Assembly: GCA_964518955.1 (NCBI GenBank)
Contig: CAZFHS010000023.1
Span: 1 to 64,000, forward strand
Source of the DNA: JBDGYW01 sp964518955
Lineage (GTDB): Bacteria; Gemmatimonadota; Gemmatimonadetes; Gemmatimonadales; GWC2-71-9
Reading direction: 5' to 3'
DNA: 64,000 nucleotides
Under the pieces are notes generated by a model. That model ran no database searches. It saw only the letters and a program-made list of their open reading frames with translations, and was not told the origin of the DNA. Below are positions 50,807 through 60,378 of the stretch, in pieces. Position 1 is the stretch's first letter; every line of letters begins with the position of its first letter. The position numbers and the translations under genes were made by a program.

Positions 50807-52086
50807 GACACCACCCGCTTGCCGCCGTCCATTGAGGCGGCGCGCCAGGCTGCTTTCACCTCTTTGATCTCGGCTTTAGACATCCATTCGGTCTCGAATT
50901 CACCACCTAAGGCTAGAAACGGTGGCAGATCGTCACGCAGTGGACGGATACCGTTCTCGTTCAGGGCATCGTGGAGCTTCGTCCCGAAGTACAGGTGCAT
51001 CTGCTGCGCGTTGCTGTTTCCTCGGATTTTCACCCCACAATCCTGGACGAACTTCAGTGTCATCAGCGCATCGTGTTGCATTTCTCCGGGTAGCGCAAAC
51101 TGGCTGAAGAGTTCGACGTCGAGTCCTGCGTCGAGAGCCATTCGAGTGGCTTCTCCGATCCTCTCAGGCTCTATCCCTTTGTTCAGAGATGGAAACACGT
51201 TTGGCGACGCGCTCTCGAGGCCCATCGCGATCGAGTGAACTCCGGCTCGCTTCATGAGGTCGATGAGCTTCTGCGTCAGCATGTCGGCTCTGGTCTCAAT
51301 CCACATGCTTACGTTCAAGTCCTTTTCGATCACTCCCTCGAGGATTTCAATCACTCGTGGCTCAGAGAACGAGAAGTTCGGGTCGGCGAACCAGAGGCGG
51401 CCTGTCCCCCTTCTCGAGACGTAGGCGATGTCTTCCAGCACTCGCTCGACAGATTGACATCGAGTAGGGCCCGTGAACGCCGCGGGTGTGTAGCAAAACC
51501 AGCAGTTGTTGGGGCATCCACGTGACGTGAGCATTATCGATTCGTCCATCGCAGCAGGGTCGAGTACGCCGGTCAACCAGGGGGATGCAAAATCATCCAG
51601 ATCTTCAGCCTGCCCGACGGCAGGGCCGGTAACGATTTCCCCGGAAGCTCCGCGAGAGGTGGTTCCGGGTACCGGATCGCCCGGAGCGCCCTCTTCAATT
51701 GCCTTGGCAATCGAGCGCATGACGATCTCCCCTTCACCGCGGCTCAAATAGTCCACTTCGGGCATAACCTCGAGCCCAGCACCCGGCATGAACGTGGCCT
51801 GAGGGCCACCGAGGACCACGTGACATTCGGGCAGCAACCCCTTTGCCATTTTCGCGATAGCGCGCACATGCGGGATGTTCCTTTGGTAGGTGCCGAACCC
51901 GATCAGCCGTGGTTCGAACTCCCGGAGGTATCGCGCGACACCCTCGGTGCTGAACGAACTGTTTGATCCCAGCGACAAGACTTCCACTTCATGACCGTGA
52001 GATTTCAAGACCGCGCCGACGTTACCCAGAGAGATGGGCGTAACGGGCGGCATGAAGGGATTGAGATCGACTAGGAGAATGCGCAT
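50803..52086 (-). CDS. B12-binding-domain radical SAM protein, first gene of the radical SAM/TPR/methyltransferase operon
   Basis: The protein is 427 residues. The N-terminal cobalamin-binding-like domain (MRILLVDLNPFMPP, then VLKSHGHEVEVLSL, IGFGTYQRN and VVLGGPQATFMP) precedes a radical SAM core with SRGCPNNCWFCY, DPNFSF and MGLESASP. It belongs to the large B12-radical SAM class that includes methyltransferases and ring-forming enzymes; the substrate is unknown. It starts just after the kinase gene on the same strand (26-base space) and is coupled to the TPR gene by a four-base overlap. Confidence 0.88.
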   Translation of the reverse strand: MRILLVDLNPFMPPVTPISLGNVGAVLKSHGHEVEVLSLGSNSSFSTEGVARYLREFEPRLIGFGTYQRNIPHVRAIAKMAKGLLPECHVVLGGPQATFMPGAGLEVMPEVDYLSRGEGEIVMRSIAKAIEEGAPGDPVPGTTSRGASGEIVTGPAVGQAEDLDDFASPWLTGVLDPAAMDESIMLTSRGCPNNCWFCYTPAAFTGPTRCQSVERVLEDIAYVSRRGTGRLWFADPNFSFSEPRVIEILEGVIEKDLNVSMWIETRADMLTQKLIDLMKRAGVHSIAMGLESASPNVFPSLNKGIEPERIGEATRMALDAGLDVELFSQFALPGEMQHDALMTLKFVQDCGVKIRGNSNAQQMHLYFGTKLHDALNENGIRPLRDDLPPFLALGGEFETEWMSKAEIKEVKAAWRAASMDGGKRVVS

Positions 52087-52111
52087 GTGGGTGAAAGCGA
52101 GTCGGTCTGAT

Positions 52112-54808
52112 TTACCGTCTCAGAGACTGAAGTAATTCACGAAGATCGGCGGCACCTTGATCAGGGTCGGCGTATTGTTCCAGCAAGGCCATCACGCCAA
52201 TACTGCGGACATCGTTAGTCGCGCCAGCCAAGATCACGCGGAAACGAGCCTCGGTGAAACCGGATCCTTCGATGCCGGTGAACGTCTGGATCGTAACGGA
52301 CTCGCCCTGCTCGGTCGTGAGTGTCGATGCAGAACCCACTTCTCTCAACGAGGTCATTCGGTTGGCAACTGCCTCCCGAAGACCGGCCAGAATTGCCTCT
52401 GTTGTGTTCTGGCGAACCCTCACAACCCTGATAGTGCCCATGCTGCTGTTGTACAGCGCTATCACTGGTGGTTCGCTGGCCTCGAGGGTCCAACCCTCTG
52501 GCGCGGCACTCGCAAACAGGTCCTCCGGGCCGGCAAACTCCCTTGTTGGCTGCGGGTTCGTTTGCTCTTCGACGTCGGCGGCTTTCACTGTGAGATTGGA
52601 AAGTCCGGCACGGCCCCCAGAATGTGCAGTGATGTTTGCTGACCCGGCTCGAAGCCCGGTCACCACACCGTCACTGCTCACAGTGGCTACAGACGGGTCG
52701 CTTGATTGCCAGTTGATACTACGTCCTACGAGAGGCATTCCGTCTGCACCTTCTACGCGGACATTGAGCTGAAGCGTTTCCCCTTCGGTGACCGCGGAAA
52801 CATCTGGCGTAACGACAACTGCCCCGACGGCAACCGGCAGCACCGTCACCGTCAGCGAAGCCGACCGGTCTTCCACGCTGGCAGTCACCTCAGTGCTACC
52901 TTCAGATACACCTCTGACAAGTCCGTTTTGCGTTACGGTGGCTACTGACGCGTTTTGTGAACTCCATCTCACCCTGCGTCCACTCAGAGCGTTTCCTGCC
53001 GCGTCGAGTGGACGCGCTCTTACGGAAACTTCATCGCCTACCGAAAGCTCGGGTCTTGCGGGACTGACATTCACAGCCGCGACCAGTGCGACGCCTGTGA
53101 ACTGAATTGTTTGGCCCGTGCCCGCGGTGACGCCAATCTGCCTCTCCAGAGGCCGATATCCGGGAGCACTGAGTACGATAGTGTGGTTGCCCCGTTGCAG
53201 CTGGAAAGTTTCACCACTCTGCCGCCGCCCATCGACAGTTATCTGGCCACCGCTAGGTAGATCGGTCACGGTGACCGTACCGGTGGTCACTTCGGCGGGC
53301 GCAGCAAAGAACGGCACCGCGATCTGAGAGCCTGCAGCAATGGTGAGCGGGGTTTCCACTTCCTGAACGCCAGGCGCTGACAACCCGATCGTATACTCAC
53401 CAGGCTCGAGTTCGAAAATCGTGTCAGCCTGCCGTTGGCCATTTACCGTTATGATCCCATCAGCCGGCAGGCCGCCAATGCTGACGGTGCCTGTCGTTGG
53501 CTCTGGGATAGCCGGCGGCGGGGCCTCCGTGGTCGTGCTCTCGGCGGCCAGCTGTGTTTCTGGGTCGATGCGTGTCGGTTGTTCGCCTGCTTCCGAAGGC
53601 CTTTGCCTGGTGGAAAGCCAGATACCTCCGACCACACCCCCTCCAATCATCAGGAGTGCTGCCGGAATCAGCACCAGCCACGGTGCTTTTTTGGGCGCCT
53701 CGCCTGTTGTTTCGCCGGTCGGTGCCCGCTCTGCCTTCGTCTCCCCGTTCTTGCTTTGTAGCTCCTCGTCCCGAATACCGATCACCTTGGTGCTGATGTC
53801 GTCCTGAATCGACGGGTCGGTATCCATCACAACCGTGTCCATTTCCGCGGAGATCTCAGGACTCAGGTCCTTCAAACCCTTCACGAATGCGGTCACAGTT
53901 GAAAACCGGTCGTCCGGGCTCTTCGAGAGGGCCTTGTCGATCGCCGCGTACACGTGCCGCGGCATGGACGGCGCCAACACCTTCAGTGGGGGAGGAGGCT
54001 CTTTGCAGTGTTTGTGCAATATGTCGATTGCCGATTCACCGTCGAACGGCACCTGGCCCGACAGCATGCGATATGCCATGACGGCCACCGAATATTGATC
54101 GGATGCGCCTGATACCACCTTGCCCATGCCCTGCTCTGGCGACATGTAGTACGGAGTTCCAATCACCGAGCCTGACGCGGTGAGCGTGGCCTCCGTCAAC
54201 GCCTTGGCAATACCGAAGTCGGCGACAGTGACTCGGTCCCGCTCATCGAGCATCACGTTGGCGGGTTTGATGTCGCGGTGGATTACTTGGTTTTCGTGGG
54301 CGTAATCCAACGCATCACCGACCGGAAGCAGGATCCTTATCGTTTGCTCCAACGGCAGACGCTTGTGTTCCCTCAGATAGTCTTCCAGCGATCGCCCTTC
54401 CACGTACTTCATCGTGTACCAGAAGAGCTTGCCGCCTGATGCGATCCGATGGATGGGGATGATGTGTGGATGATCGAGGGCCGCAGCTGTCTTTGCCTCA
54501 CGTTTGAACCGCTCGACGCCATGGCCAAAGGTCAGCTCGGGTGGCAGGACTTTGACGGCGACCTTTCTATCGAGGTGCACCTCCGTGGCCAGGTAAACCA
54601 ACGCCATGCCACCTTTGCCGAGCAGGCGCTCGATCTCGAACTCGTCGCCCGTTTCCGTGCGGAGCATCCGCTCCAATTGTTGTTCGTGGGATTCGTCCAT
54701 AGCCGCTGTGGCGGCAGCCTGACCTTCGGCATCTGATACCGCCGACCCGCACCTGTGGCAAAAGGTCGCGTCGTCGGGGACCGGTGTTGAGCAGTGCATG
54801 CACTTCAC
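52112..54808 (-). CDS. membrane Ser/Thr protein kinase with zinc ribbon, PEGA and Big2 domains
   Basis: The protein is 898 residues. Order: zinc ribbon (C3, C6, C17, C20); kinase domain with the loop LLGKGGMALVYLA, K86 in VAVKVLPP, HRDIKPANV, DFGIAKAL and YMSPEQG, all catalytic residues present; a linker; a membrane helix (LVLIPAALLMIGGGVVGG, about 380-400); two PEGA repeats (each TGTV...LP.....ITV.G); two Big2-type Ig repeats (VRWSSQNASVATV and INWQSSDPSVATV); and a C-terminal domain of about 140 residues that I do not recognise. The outer part would sit in the periplasm. It starts with GTG at 54808; an ATG three codons later is possible. It is divergent from a small secreted protein. Confidence 0.92.
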   Translation of the reverse strand: MKCMHCSTPVPDDATFCHRCGSAVSDAEGQAAATAAMDESHEQQLERMLRTETGDEFEIERLLGKGGMALVYLATEVHLDRKVAVKVLPPELTFGHGVERFKREAKTAAALDHPHIIPIHRIASGGKLFWYTMKYVEGRSLEDYLREHKRLPLEQTIRILLPVGDALDYAHENQVIHRDIKPANVMLDERDRVTVADFGIAKALTEATLTASGSVIGTPYYMSPEQGMGKVVSGASDQYSVAVMAYRMLSGQVPFDGESAIDILHKHCKEPPPPLKVLAPSMPRHVYAAIDKALSKSPDDRFSTVTAFVKGLKDLSPEISAEMDTVVMDTDPSIQDDISTKVIGIRDEELQSKNGETKAERAPTGETTGEAPKKAPWLVLIPAALLMIGGGVVGGIWLSTRQRPSEAGEQPTRIDPETQLAAESTTTEAPPPAIPEPTTGTVSIGGLPADGIITVNGQRQADTIFELEPGEYTIGLSAPGVQEVETPLTIAAGSQIAVPFFAAPAEVTTGTVTVTDLPSGGQITVDGRRQSGETFQLQRGNHTIVLSAPGYRPLERQIGVTAGTGQTIQFTGVALVAAVNVSPARPELSVGDEVSVRARPLDAAGNALSGRRVRWSSQNASVATVTQNGLVRGVSEGSTEVTASVEDRSASLTVTVLPVAVGAVVVTPDVSAVTEGETLQLNVRVEGADGMPLVGRSINWQSSDPSVATVSSDGVVTGLRAGSANITAHSGGRAGLSNLTVKAADVEEQTNPQPTREFAGPEDLFASAAPEGWTLEASEPPVIALYNSSMGTIRVVRVRQNTTEAILAGLREAVANRMTSLREVGSASTLTTEQGESVTIQTFTGIEGSGFTEARFRVILAGATNDVRSIGVMALLEQYADPDQGAADLRELLQSLRR

Positions 54809-54978
54809 AATGCACTAATCTACTAACAATCACGCATTACGCCGAATGTTCTTTACAAATCTGCCCTTGCTGGAACTATGCGTATTCCACAGATTGCTGT
54901 GGATTCGAACCGGCTCTTCGGAGGCGCGAAAGTCCTCTGAAATTGCCGCCATCACAAATGTCACGGAGGAGTTGCAGA

Positions 54979-55689
54979 ATGAGACGCCCATTGCGGTTCC
55001 TGGGTCCCGTTGTCCTCGCCCTTTTTGTTGCGGTGACGGTACAAAGTCTCGCGCCCACCCTGGTCAACGCTCAGCAACAAGAAGAGGATGTTGTCTACCT
55101 GAAAGACGGTAGCATTCTTCGTGGTCAGATCATAGAAGACGTCGTTGGCGAAAGCCTCCGAATCCGAACTCGCGATGGAAATGTCTTTCGCATCGCTTAC
55201 GATCGAATCGAACGCAGAACCCGGGAACCGGCTGTGGTCACAGCACCTCCTCCAGGTGGAACTCCAAGTCAACCTCGAGCACAAGTGACCGACGGCAGAA
55301 AGAGCCCGGGCGTGGCGTTCCTCCTGAGCTTCCTGATTATCGGTGCTGGACAGGGCTATAACGGTCAATGGGGCAAAGCCCTGTTGATGGCGGGCGGTGC
55401 AGTTTCCTCGCTAGCGATTGCAGCAAATGGTGCGGAGGATTGTGCTGACTACGAGGAGTGCGGCACGTTCACATTGGGAGTGGTTGGTGCCCTCGGTTTT
55501 GCACTATGGTCCTGGATCGACGCGCCGATATCAGCATCTGCGATAAACACGCGGCTCGATATGGGGATTTCTCTCGAGCTTGGGCCGCGGACTCAACTTG
55601 GATTCCCCTCGGACAGGCTGGCAGGCCAACTGTCCCGCGGCAGACGGACACCGCAGATCGGATTGAGCCTGGCGAGGTTGCGCTTCTAG
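54979..55689 (+). CDS. secreted or membrane protein of unknown function, divergent from the kinase
   Basis: The protein is 236 residues, with a signal peptide (hydrophobic run, then PTLVNAQQQ). The next part, VVYLKDGSILRGQIIED and VFRIAYDRIERR, is a small beta repeat of the kind seen in 'KDGSxxxGxI' outer-surface or lipoprotein domains. After a Pro-rich linker comes a hydrophobic region with two helices (VAFLLSFLIIGAGQGYNGQW; LMAGGAVSSLAIAANG) and a Cys pair (EDCADYEECG). GGAGG nine bases upstream supports the ATG at 54979. I do not recognise the family. Confidence 0.72.
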   Translation: MRRPLRFLGPVVLALFVAVTVQSLAPTLVNAQQQEEDVVYLKDGSILRGQIIEDVVGESLRIRTRDGNVFRIAYDRIERRTREPAVVTAPPPGGTPSQPRAQVTDGRKSPGVAFLLSFLIIGAGQGYNGQWGKALLMAGGAVSSLAIAANGAEDCADYEECGTFTLGVVGALGFALWSWIDAPISASAINTRLDMGISLELGPRTQLGFPSDRLAGQLSRGRRTPQIGLSLARLRF

Positions 55690-55771
55690 CCCGTCCTCCA
55701 GGCGAGACCGCGGATAAAACGCGTACAGCCCCACTCTCATTTATGAGGTGGGGCTGGCGTTCTTCTAACTC

Positions 55772-57322
55772 CTATCTCCCGTCAAGGTCACTCGTTGTGC
55801 GCCGGAAGCGCGTACCGTTCATCTCCAGTTCTGATGGGCTGCCGGAGGTGTCGAGAACGAAGGACACGAATCCCCGACCGCGCCACTCAGCATCCCAATG
55901 CACCCTGAAGGTGTCGTAGTTCCAGTGTTTAAGAGGACCTTGGAGGCCAGGTCCGTAGTACAGCCGAAGTTCTCCGTCGACAGTTGATACGGTGACATCA
56001 CCATACAGCGGATCGCCAAATGTTCCCACGTAGCGTTCGAGTGGAACTGATGGATGGGTACCCTCGACGCGGCTGGATTCCGCCTGCGCTCGTCGTTCTT
56101 CCGCTTCCGCCCTCATACTTCCGTACAGATCCAGCAGCTCGGAATTCCAGTCGCGAGGTGGCCCATCGTCGTACATGTCGAATACGCGGTACATGAGCGC
56201 ATGTCGCAACTCGGCGTGATCGAGATTTGCCAACACGCAAACCCCGAGGTTTTCATCACGAATTAGTCCTACAATGGCGACCATTCCGTCGATGCTGCCA
56301 GTATGGAAGTCCACAGCCCTTCCCCGGTAGTCGGCTTGGAACCATGCTAGTCCATAAGTCATCCAATGTGGATTCGTGAGGCGAGCTGTAGGATAGAATC
56401 CGCCACGGCCCACAATCGTTTGGGGCGTGAACAGCTCACTGACGGTTTCCGGGCTGAGCAGTGTGTCGCCGTCGGCGAATGTCCCGCCGGCGAGGAGCAT
56501 CCTTATCCACTTGGACATGTCATGCACGCTAGACCACACCGAACCGGCTGAACCGATGACGTCCACGCTCGCATTCTCGATAACCTGCACCTCACCGTCG
56601 ATTTCGTAGTGTGGCGCGGCGACATCGGGCTGCAGATGAAGCTCGGCAGCGGTGGGAATAGTGGCAGACATCTCTAGCGGATCGAGAATCCGGCGTTGGA
56701 TGAAATCCGCCCATGGCATGCCGCTCACATTCGCTATCACTTCCCCGGCGGCGGCATACATGATGTTCTGGTATATGAATCCGGATCTCATCGAATACGC
56801 CGCCTCGGCATATCTGATCTTTTTCAGGACTTCATCGATCGTTGTTTCCTTTTCGTACCAGAGGAAATCGGCGTTTCCGACTCCTGCTCGATGCGTCAGC
56901 AAGTCGCGAACTGTGATCTCTCGGGTGACATATGGATCGCTGAGCTCGAACGAGGGAAGGTGTTTGGTAACCGGATCATCCCATGCGAGCTTCCCTTCGT
57001 CCACCAGCATTCCGATTGCGGCTGCCGTCATTGCCTTTGTGGTGGATCCGATCGCAAAGAGTGTCCGGTCGGAGACTTCACGCGAATCCTCGAGCTGTAG
57101 AACGCCGAACCCCTCCGAGAACACCACCGCTCCGTCTTTGACGACCAACACAGCAAGGCCGGGCACTTTCCAGTCCCGCACACCCTTGGTGACGTACTCT
57201 CCCAAATCATCGAGTTGCGGTGCCTGAGCATGCGCACCAACCGCGATTGACAGCGATAGTGTGCAGGTAATCACGAACGACAGTGCCGTTCTGCGAATAT
57301 TGGAAGCCGGGTGGGTAGTCAC
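55772..57322 (-). CDS. secreted class C beta-lactamase-family serine hydrolase
   Basis: The protein is 516 residues with a signal peptide (AVGAHAQAPQ). The penicillin-binding fold motifs are S93-x-x-K96 in GSTTKAM and Y184-x-N186 in FIYQNIMY. A C-terminal domain (about 420-516) resembles the lipocalin-like DUF3471 tail (VPLERYVGTFGDPLYGDVTV and following strands). Such proteins act as D-aminopeptidases, esterases or peptidases rather than true beta-lactamases; the substrate is unknown. It is divergent from the asparaginase-family gene across 186 bases. Confidence 0.9.
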   Translation of the reverse strand: MTTHPASNIRRTALSFVITCTLSLSIAVGAHAQAPQLDDLGEYVTKGVRDWKVPGLAVLVVKDGAVVFSEGFGVLQLEDSREVSDRTLFAIGSTTKAMTAAAIGMLVDEGKLAWDDPVTKHLPSFELSDPYVTREITVRDLLTHRAGVGNADFLWYEKETTIDEVLKKIRYAEAAYSMRSGFIYQNIMYAAAGEVIANVSGMPWADFIQRRILDPLEMSATIPTAAELHLQPDVAAPHYEIDGEVQVIENASVDVIGSAGSVWSSVHDMSKWIRMLLAGGTFADGDTLLSPETVSELFTPQTIVGRGGFYPTARLTNPHWMTYGLAWFQADYRGRAVDFHTGSIDGMVAIVGLIRDENLGVCVLANLDHAELRHALMYRVFDMYDDGPPRDWNSELLDLYGSMRAEAEERRAQAESSRVEGTHPSVPLERYVGTFGDPLYGDVTVSTVDGELRLYYGPGLQGPLKHWNYDTFRVHWDAEWRGRGFVSFVLDTSGSPSELEMNGTRFRRTTSDLDGR

Positions 57323-57508
57323 TTTGCGCTCCTGTACATGACGGGGGCCGTATTGAGCGAGAATATCGCGGCGTCATCATCCGGCGTCAAACCGGTTCAA
57401 ACCTCGATATCCGAACTTGCAGCTGAACTGCTTCTGGATCAGTTTCGTATCTCCCGAGTGAAACTCGTGCCAGTCGCACAGCATATTCTCGAAGAAGGAG
57501 ATCGTCCA

Positions 57509-58588
57509 ATGGCCCGCCGAATTACACGCCGCCATTTCGTCAAACAGAGCACAGGAGTAGGTGCCGGAGCGCTGCTCGTGAGACCTGACAGCCTCATTGG
57601 TCAAACAACGCACGTGTCACACGGAGATCAATCGGCGGTGCCACCATTCATTGTCACGAGTCATTCCAATGAAGCCGGCGCAGCGGGCATGGAAGCTGGT
57701 TGGGAGATCATCGCGGACGGTGGTTCTTCATTAGATGCCGTCGAGCGCGCAACCAACATCATCGAGGAAGATCCGACAGACACCAGCGTCGGGTATGGCG
57801 GGCTGCCAAATGAAATGGGCGTGGTGCAGCTAGACGCGTCGATCATGGACGGAAAAACGTATAGCACGGGGTCTGTGTCGGCACTGGAAAACATCAAACA
57901 CCCCTGTTCTGTCGCCCGGTTGGTCATGGAACGTACCGACCATGTGATGCTCGTAGGGAATTTTGCGTTGGAGTTTGCGAAATCGTGGGGATTTGAAGAG
58001 GAAGATCTCCTCACCGATCGCGCGCGGCAGGCATGGCTCAATTGGCGCGAGAACCACAGCGACCGAGACGACTGGGGGCCGCCCGAACATATGCGCAACA
58101 GGGGCGACGAAGGTGGGTCCAGCTACGACGAAATCGAGCAGACTCATGGAACGGTGAACGTGCTGGCGGTTGATTCGAACGGGGACATTGCCGGCATCAC
58201 GAGTACCAGCGGAATGAGTTACAAGGTACCCGGCAGAATCGGAGATTCTCCTATCATCGGTGCCGGCCTTTACGTCGACAACTCCGTAGGAGCCGCTGGC
58301 GCGACTGGCCGAGGTGAAGACGTAATCAAGTCATGCGCTTCCTACTACATCGTGTTGCGCATGAAGGAGGGCCGGTCACCGCAGGAGGCATGTCAGGACG
58401 CGATGCAGATGATCGCCGACCGTTATGCGGCAGTCGGTATCGACTACATGCCGGGTGAGAAATTCATCGCGATAAACAAAGGCGGCGAGTACGGTTGCGT
58501 GCAGACGAGCACTCGGCGGCCGCCGCGGATGACGGTGCGGAGTGCGGGCGGATCGACGGTTTATGAGGGGGGTGTTTTTTCGGGTTAA
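57509..58588 (+). CDS. Tat-exported asparaginase/aspartylglucosaminidase-family Ntn hydrolase
   Basis: The protein is 359 residues. The twin-arginine signal is ITRRHFVKQSTGVGAGALLV. Ntn-hydrolase family motifs are DGGSSLDAVERA near the start, and the autocleavage and nucleophile site HGTVNVLAVD with T215 as the predicted new N-terminus. The GAGLYVDNSVGAAGATGRGED block after it is typical of N4-(beta-N-acetylglucosaminyl)-L-asparaginase-type members. It would remove Asn-linked sugar or beta-aspartyl groups outside the cytoplasm. The ATG at 57509 with AAGGAG eight bases upstream is preferred over the longer open frame. Confidence 0.9.
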   Translation: MARRITRRHFVKQSTGVGAGALLVRPDSLIGQTTHVSHGDQSAVPPFIVTSHSNEAGAAGMEAGWEIIADGGSSLDAVERATNIIEEDPTDTSVGYGGLPNEMGVVQLDASIMDGKTYSTGSVSALENIKHPCSVARLVMERTDHVMLVGNFALEFAKSWGFEEEDLLTDRARQAWLNWRENHSDRDDWGPPEHMRNRGDEGGSSYDEIEQTHGTVNVLAVDSNGDIAGITSTSGMSYKVPGRIGDSPIIGAGLYVDNSVGAAGATGRGEDVIKSCASYYIVLRMKEGRSPQEACQDAMQMIADRYAAVGIDYMPGEKFIAINKGGEYGCVQTSTRRPPRMTVRSAGGSTVYEGGVFSG

Positions 58589-58693
58589 GAGCGGGGAAAG
58601 GGGAAGGGGGAAAAGGGAATCGGATCACTTACCGCCCTACCGTTGGGTGGTTGGGTATGGTGTTGTGTACCACCCTTTGGCCCTACCCCGCTC
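58589..58693. terminator. long inverted repeats between convergent asparaginase and DUF819 genes
   Basis: GAGCGGGG (58589-58596) pairs with CCCCGCTC (58686-58693, reaching into the last codons of the minus-strand gene). Inside, GGGTGGT (58645-58651) pairs with ACCACCC (58669-58675). The left side is again purine-rich (GGGGAAAGGGGAAGGGGGAAAA). It probably ends transcription from both sides. Confidence 0.5.
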
Positions 58694-59843
58694 CCAACGC
58701 CCCCTGAACAAGCCTCGCGATTGCGAAACCGGTGTAGTTGCCGATGGCATAACCCAGTAGGCCTACCGCCACGCCAGGCAGCAGGCGATCGGCGTAACCG
58801 CGCGCTCCCGCGATAGCCATTGCCGACGCAGCGCCGCCCACGTTTGCTTGCGATGCCACCGCAAGTGTCGGCAGGTCAAAGCGAAACAGCATGCCCAATC
58901 CGAAGATCACCGCACCGTGTATGGCCACCGTAATCAATGCGAAGTAGAACACTGCTGGGCCTACCTCGACGATATTCGCGACTACTGACTGGGCTCCATT
59001 GCCTGCGAGGAAGAGCAAAATGAGATAGTTGCCGAAAAGCGCTCCACCGGCAATCGACTTCACCGCAGGTATTTGCGCCACCACCAACACCAGCGTAGTG
59101 AGCCAAAGAACCTCGGGCAGGAATGGGAAGATCTCACCGAGTTTGCCGGCGCCCCAAACAGTGCCGACTGCCAGAGACACCAGTGCCGCAGCATCTGCGA
59201 TTTGCACCGGGCGACCGCTGCTGGACAGAGCATGTTCCAGGGTTTGAGGTTTGCCTCCGGTTTCCGAGGAATCATCAGACTCGGCTGCATCGGGCGTCTC
59301 CAACCGTTTGCGCCCCAGGAGTACGGGCACGGCCAGGCAGGCAGCCATCCAGATTGCAGTGAGCATCACGTCCGCGGCGATTGCCGCAGAAAACAAGTCC
59401 GGGCTCGTGTCGAACGCCTGACCCAGTGCGGCAAAGTTCACGCCTCCCCCGGTGTACGTACCGGTGAACTGGCCGGCGAGCTTCCATGTCTCGGGGCCAA
59501 CGAGGCCCGACAAGGTCAGCGCTCCTACAGTTGCACCGACGGCGGTGCCCACCGCTCCCAGGCCGAAGGCCGCGAGCATACGAGGCCCTGCTTCGAGCAC
59601 CGAGCGCACGCTCACGTTGAAGAGGATCAGCGCGATCCCGATGCTGACGCCTGGACCCATGAGAAACTCGTAGGTCGGAGACGTTCCGGGTAACAGGCCG
59701 ATGTTGGATAGGACCATTCCGCTGAGGAGTGCCACCAAGGCGGCGCCGAGCGAACGGCACAACGCCACGCGTCGTTCGAGAATCAGTGCCACTACAACAA
59801 CCAGCGAGAGAACGAAGAGGATTGCCCAGGGGTCGGAAATCAT
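58683..59843 (-). CDS. DUF819-family integral membrane protein
   Basis: The protein is 386 residues with about ten membrane helices in two halves, separated by a charged cytoplasmic loop (about 175-205, rich in Asp/Ser). The motifs GQFTGTYTGGGVNFAALGQA in the first half and ANVGGAASAMAIAG in the second are characteristic of the DUF819 (YjcL-like) family. Its transport substrate has not been established. It stands alone between convergent and divergent neighbours. Confidence 0.88.
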   Translation of the reverse strand: MISDPWAILFVLSLVVVVALILERRVALCRSLGAALVALLSGMVLSNIGLLPGTSPTYEFLMGPGVSIGIALILFNVSVRSVLEAGPRMLAAFGLGAVGTAVGATVGALTLSGLVGPETWKLAGQFTGTYTGGGVNFAALGQAFDTSPDLFSAAIAADVMLTAIWMAACLAVPVLLGRKRLETPDAAESDDSSETGGKPQTLEHALSSSGRPVQIADAAALVSLAVGTVWGAGKLGEIFPFLPEVLWLTTLVLVVAQIPAVKSIAGGALFGNYLILLFLAGNGAQSVVANIVEVGPAVFYFALITVAIHGAVIFGLGMLFRFDLPTLAVASQANVGGAASAMAIAGARGYADRLLPGVAVGLLGYAIGNYTGFAIARLVQGALGAG

Positions 59844-59949
59844 CGCAACAGTGTACCGCTCGGTCCCACTCTACACAACGGCGTGAAGAGATAATGCGCT
59901 TCCCCCACCACTTGGAGACTCAGATCCAACTGTTCTATCTTGTATTCAC

Positions 59950-60378
59950 ATGCAAAGTATCCCGGTTCAGTTGCACACACCCGACGCAATGCTCACGGAG
60001 ACATTTGGTCTACTAGGGCTCCAGGAGGGTTGCTTGGTACTGGAATACGAGTCGAAAGACGCGTTTATAGGGGCATACAGCTCGGGTGTCGAGGAGTTGC
60101 AGATATTTCCCGACGACGTTTCGTCGCTGACGTTCAAGAAGGGGATGTTTAAAGCAAAGCTGACCATTCATGCGCGCAGCATGAAATTCTTCGAGAAGGT
60201 ACCGGGTGCTAAGCATGGGTCGATAACGCTGCGGTTCAAACGCAAACACCGCGCCGATGCAGTACAGCTGGTGAGCTTTCTCCAACACCGCCTCGACGAG
60301 CTCGAATCTGCGGCGGCCAGCACGCCGGCTCCTATCCTGGATACGGGTGAACCGGGTCCCTCAGGCGACTGGACCTAA
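59950..60378 (+). CDS. small conserved protein, possible PH-like domain
   Basis: I do not recognise the 142-residue protein. It is soluble, without signal or Cys-rich motif. The pattern of beta strands (EGCLVLEYESKDAFIG, VEELQIFPDDVSSLTFKKG, FKAKLTIHARS, GSITLRFKRKHR) ending in an amphipathic helix (ADAVQLVSFLQHRLDELESA) fits a pleckstrin-homology-like fold, as in bacterial PH domains. The C-terminus is low complexity. Its last four bases overlap the convergent propeller-GGT fusion gene. Confidence 0.7.
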   Translation: MQSIPVQLHTPDAMLTETFGLLGLQEGCLVLEYESKDAFIGAYSSGVEELQIFPDDVSSLTFKKGMFKAKLTIHARSMKFFEKVPGAKHGSITLRFKRKHRADAVQLVSFLQHRLDELESAAASTPAPILDTGEPGPSGDWT

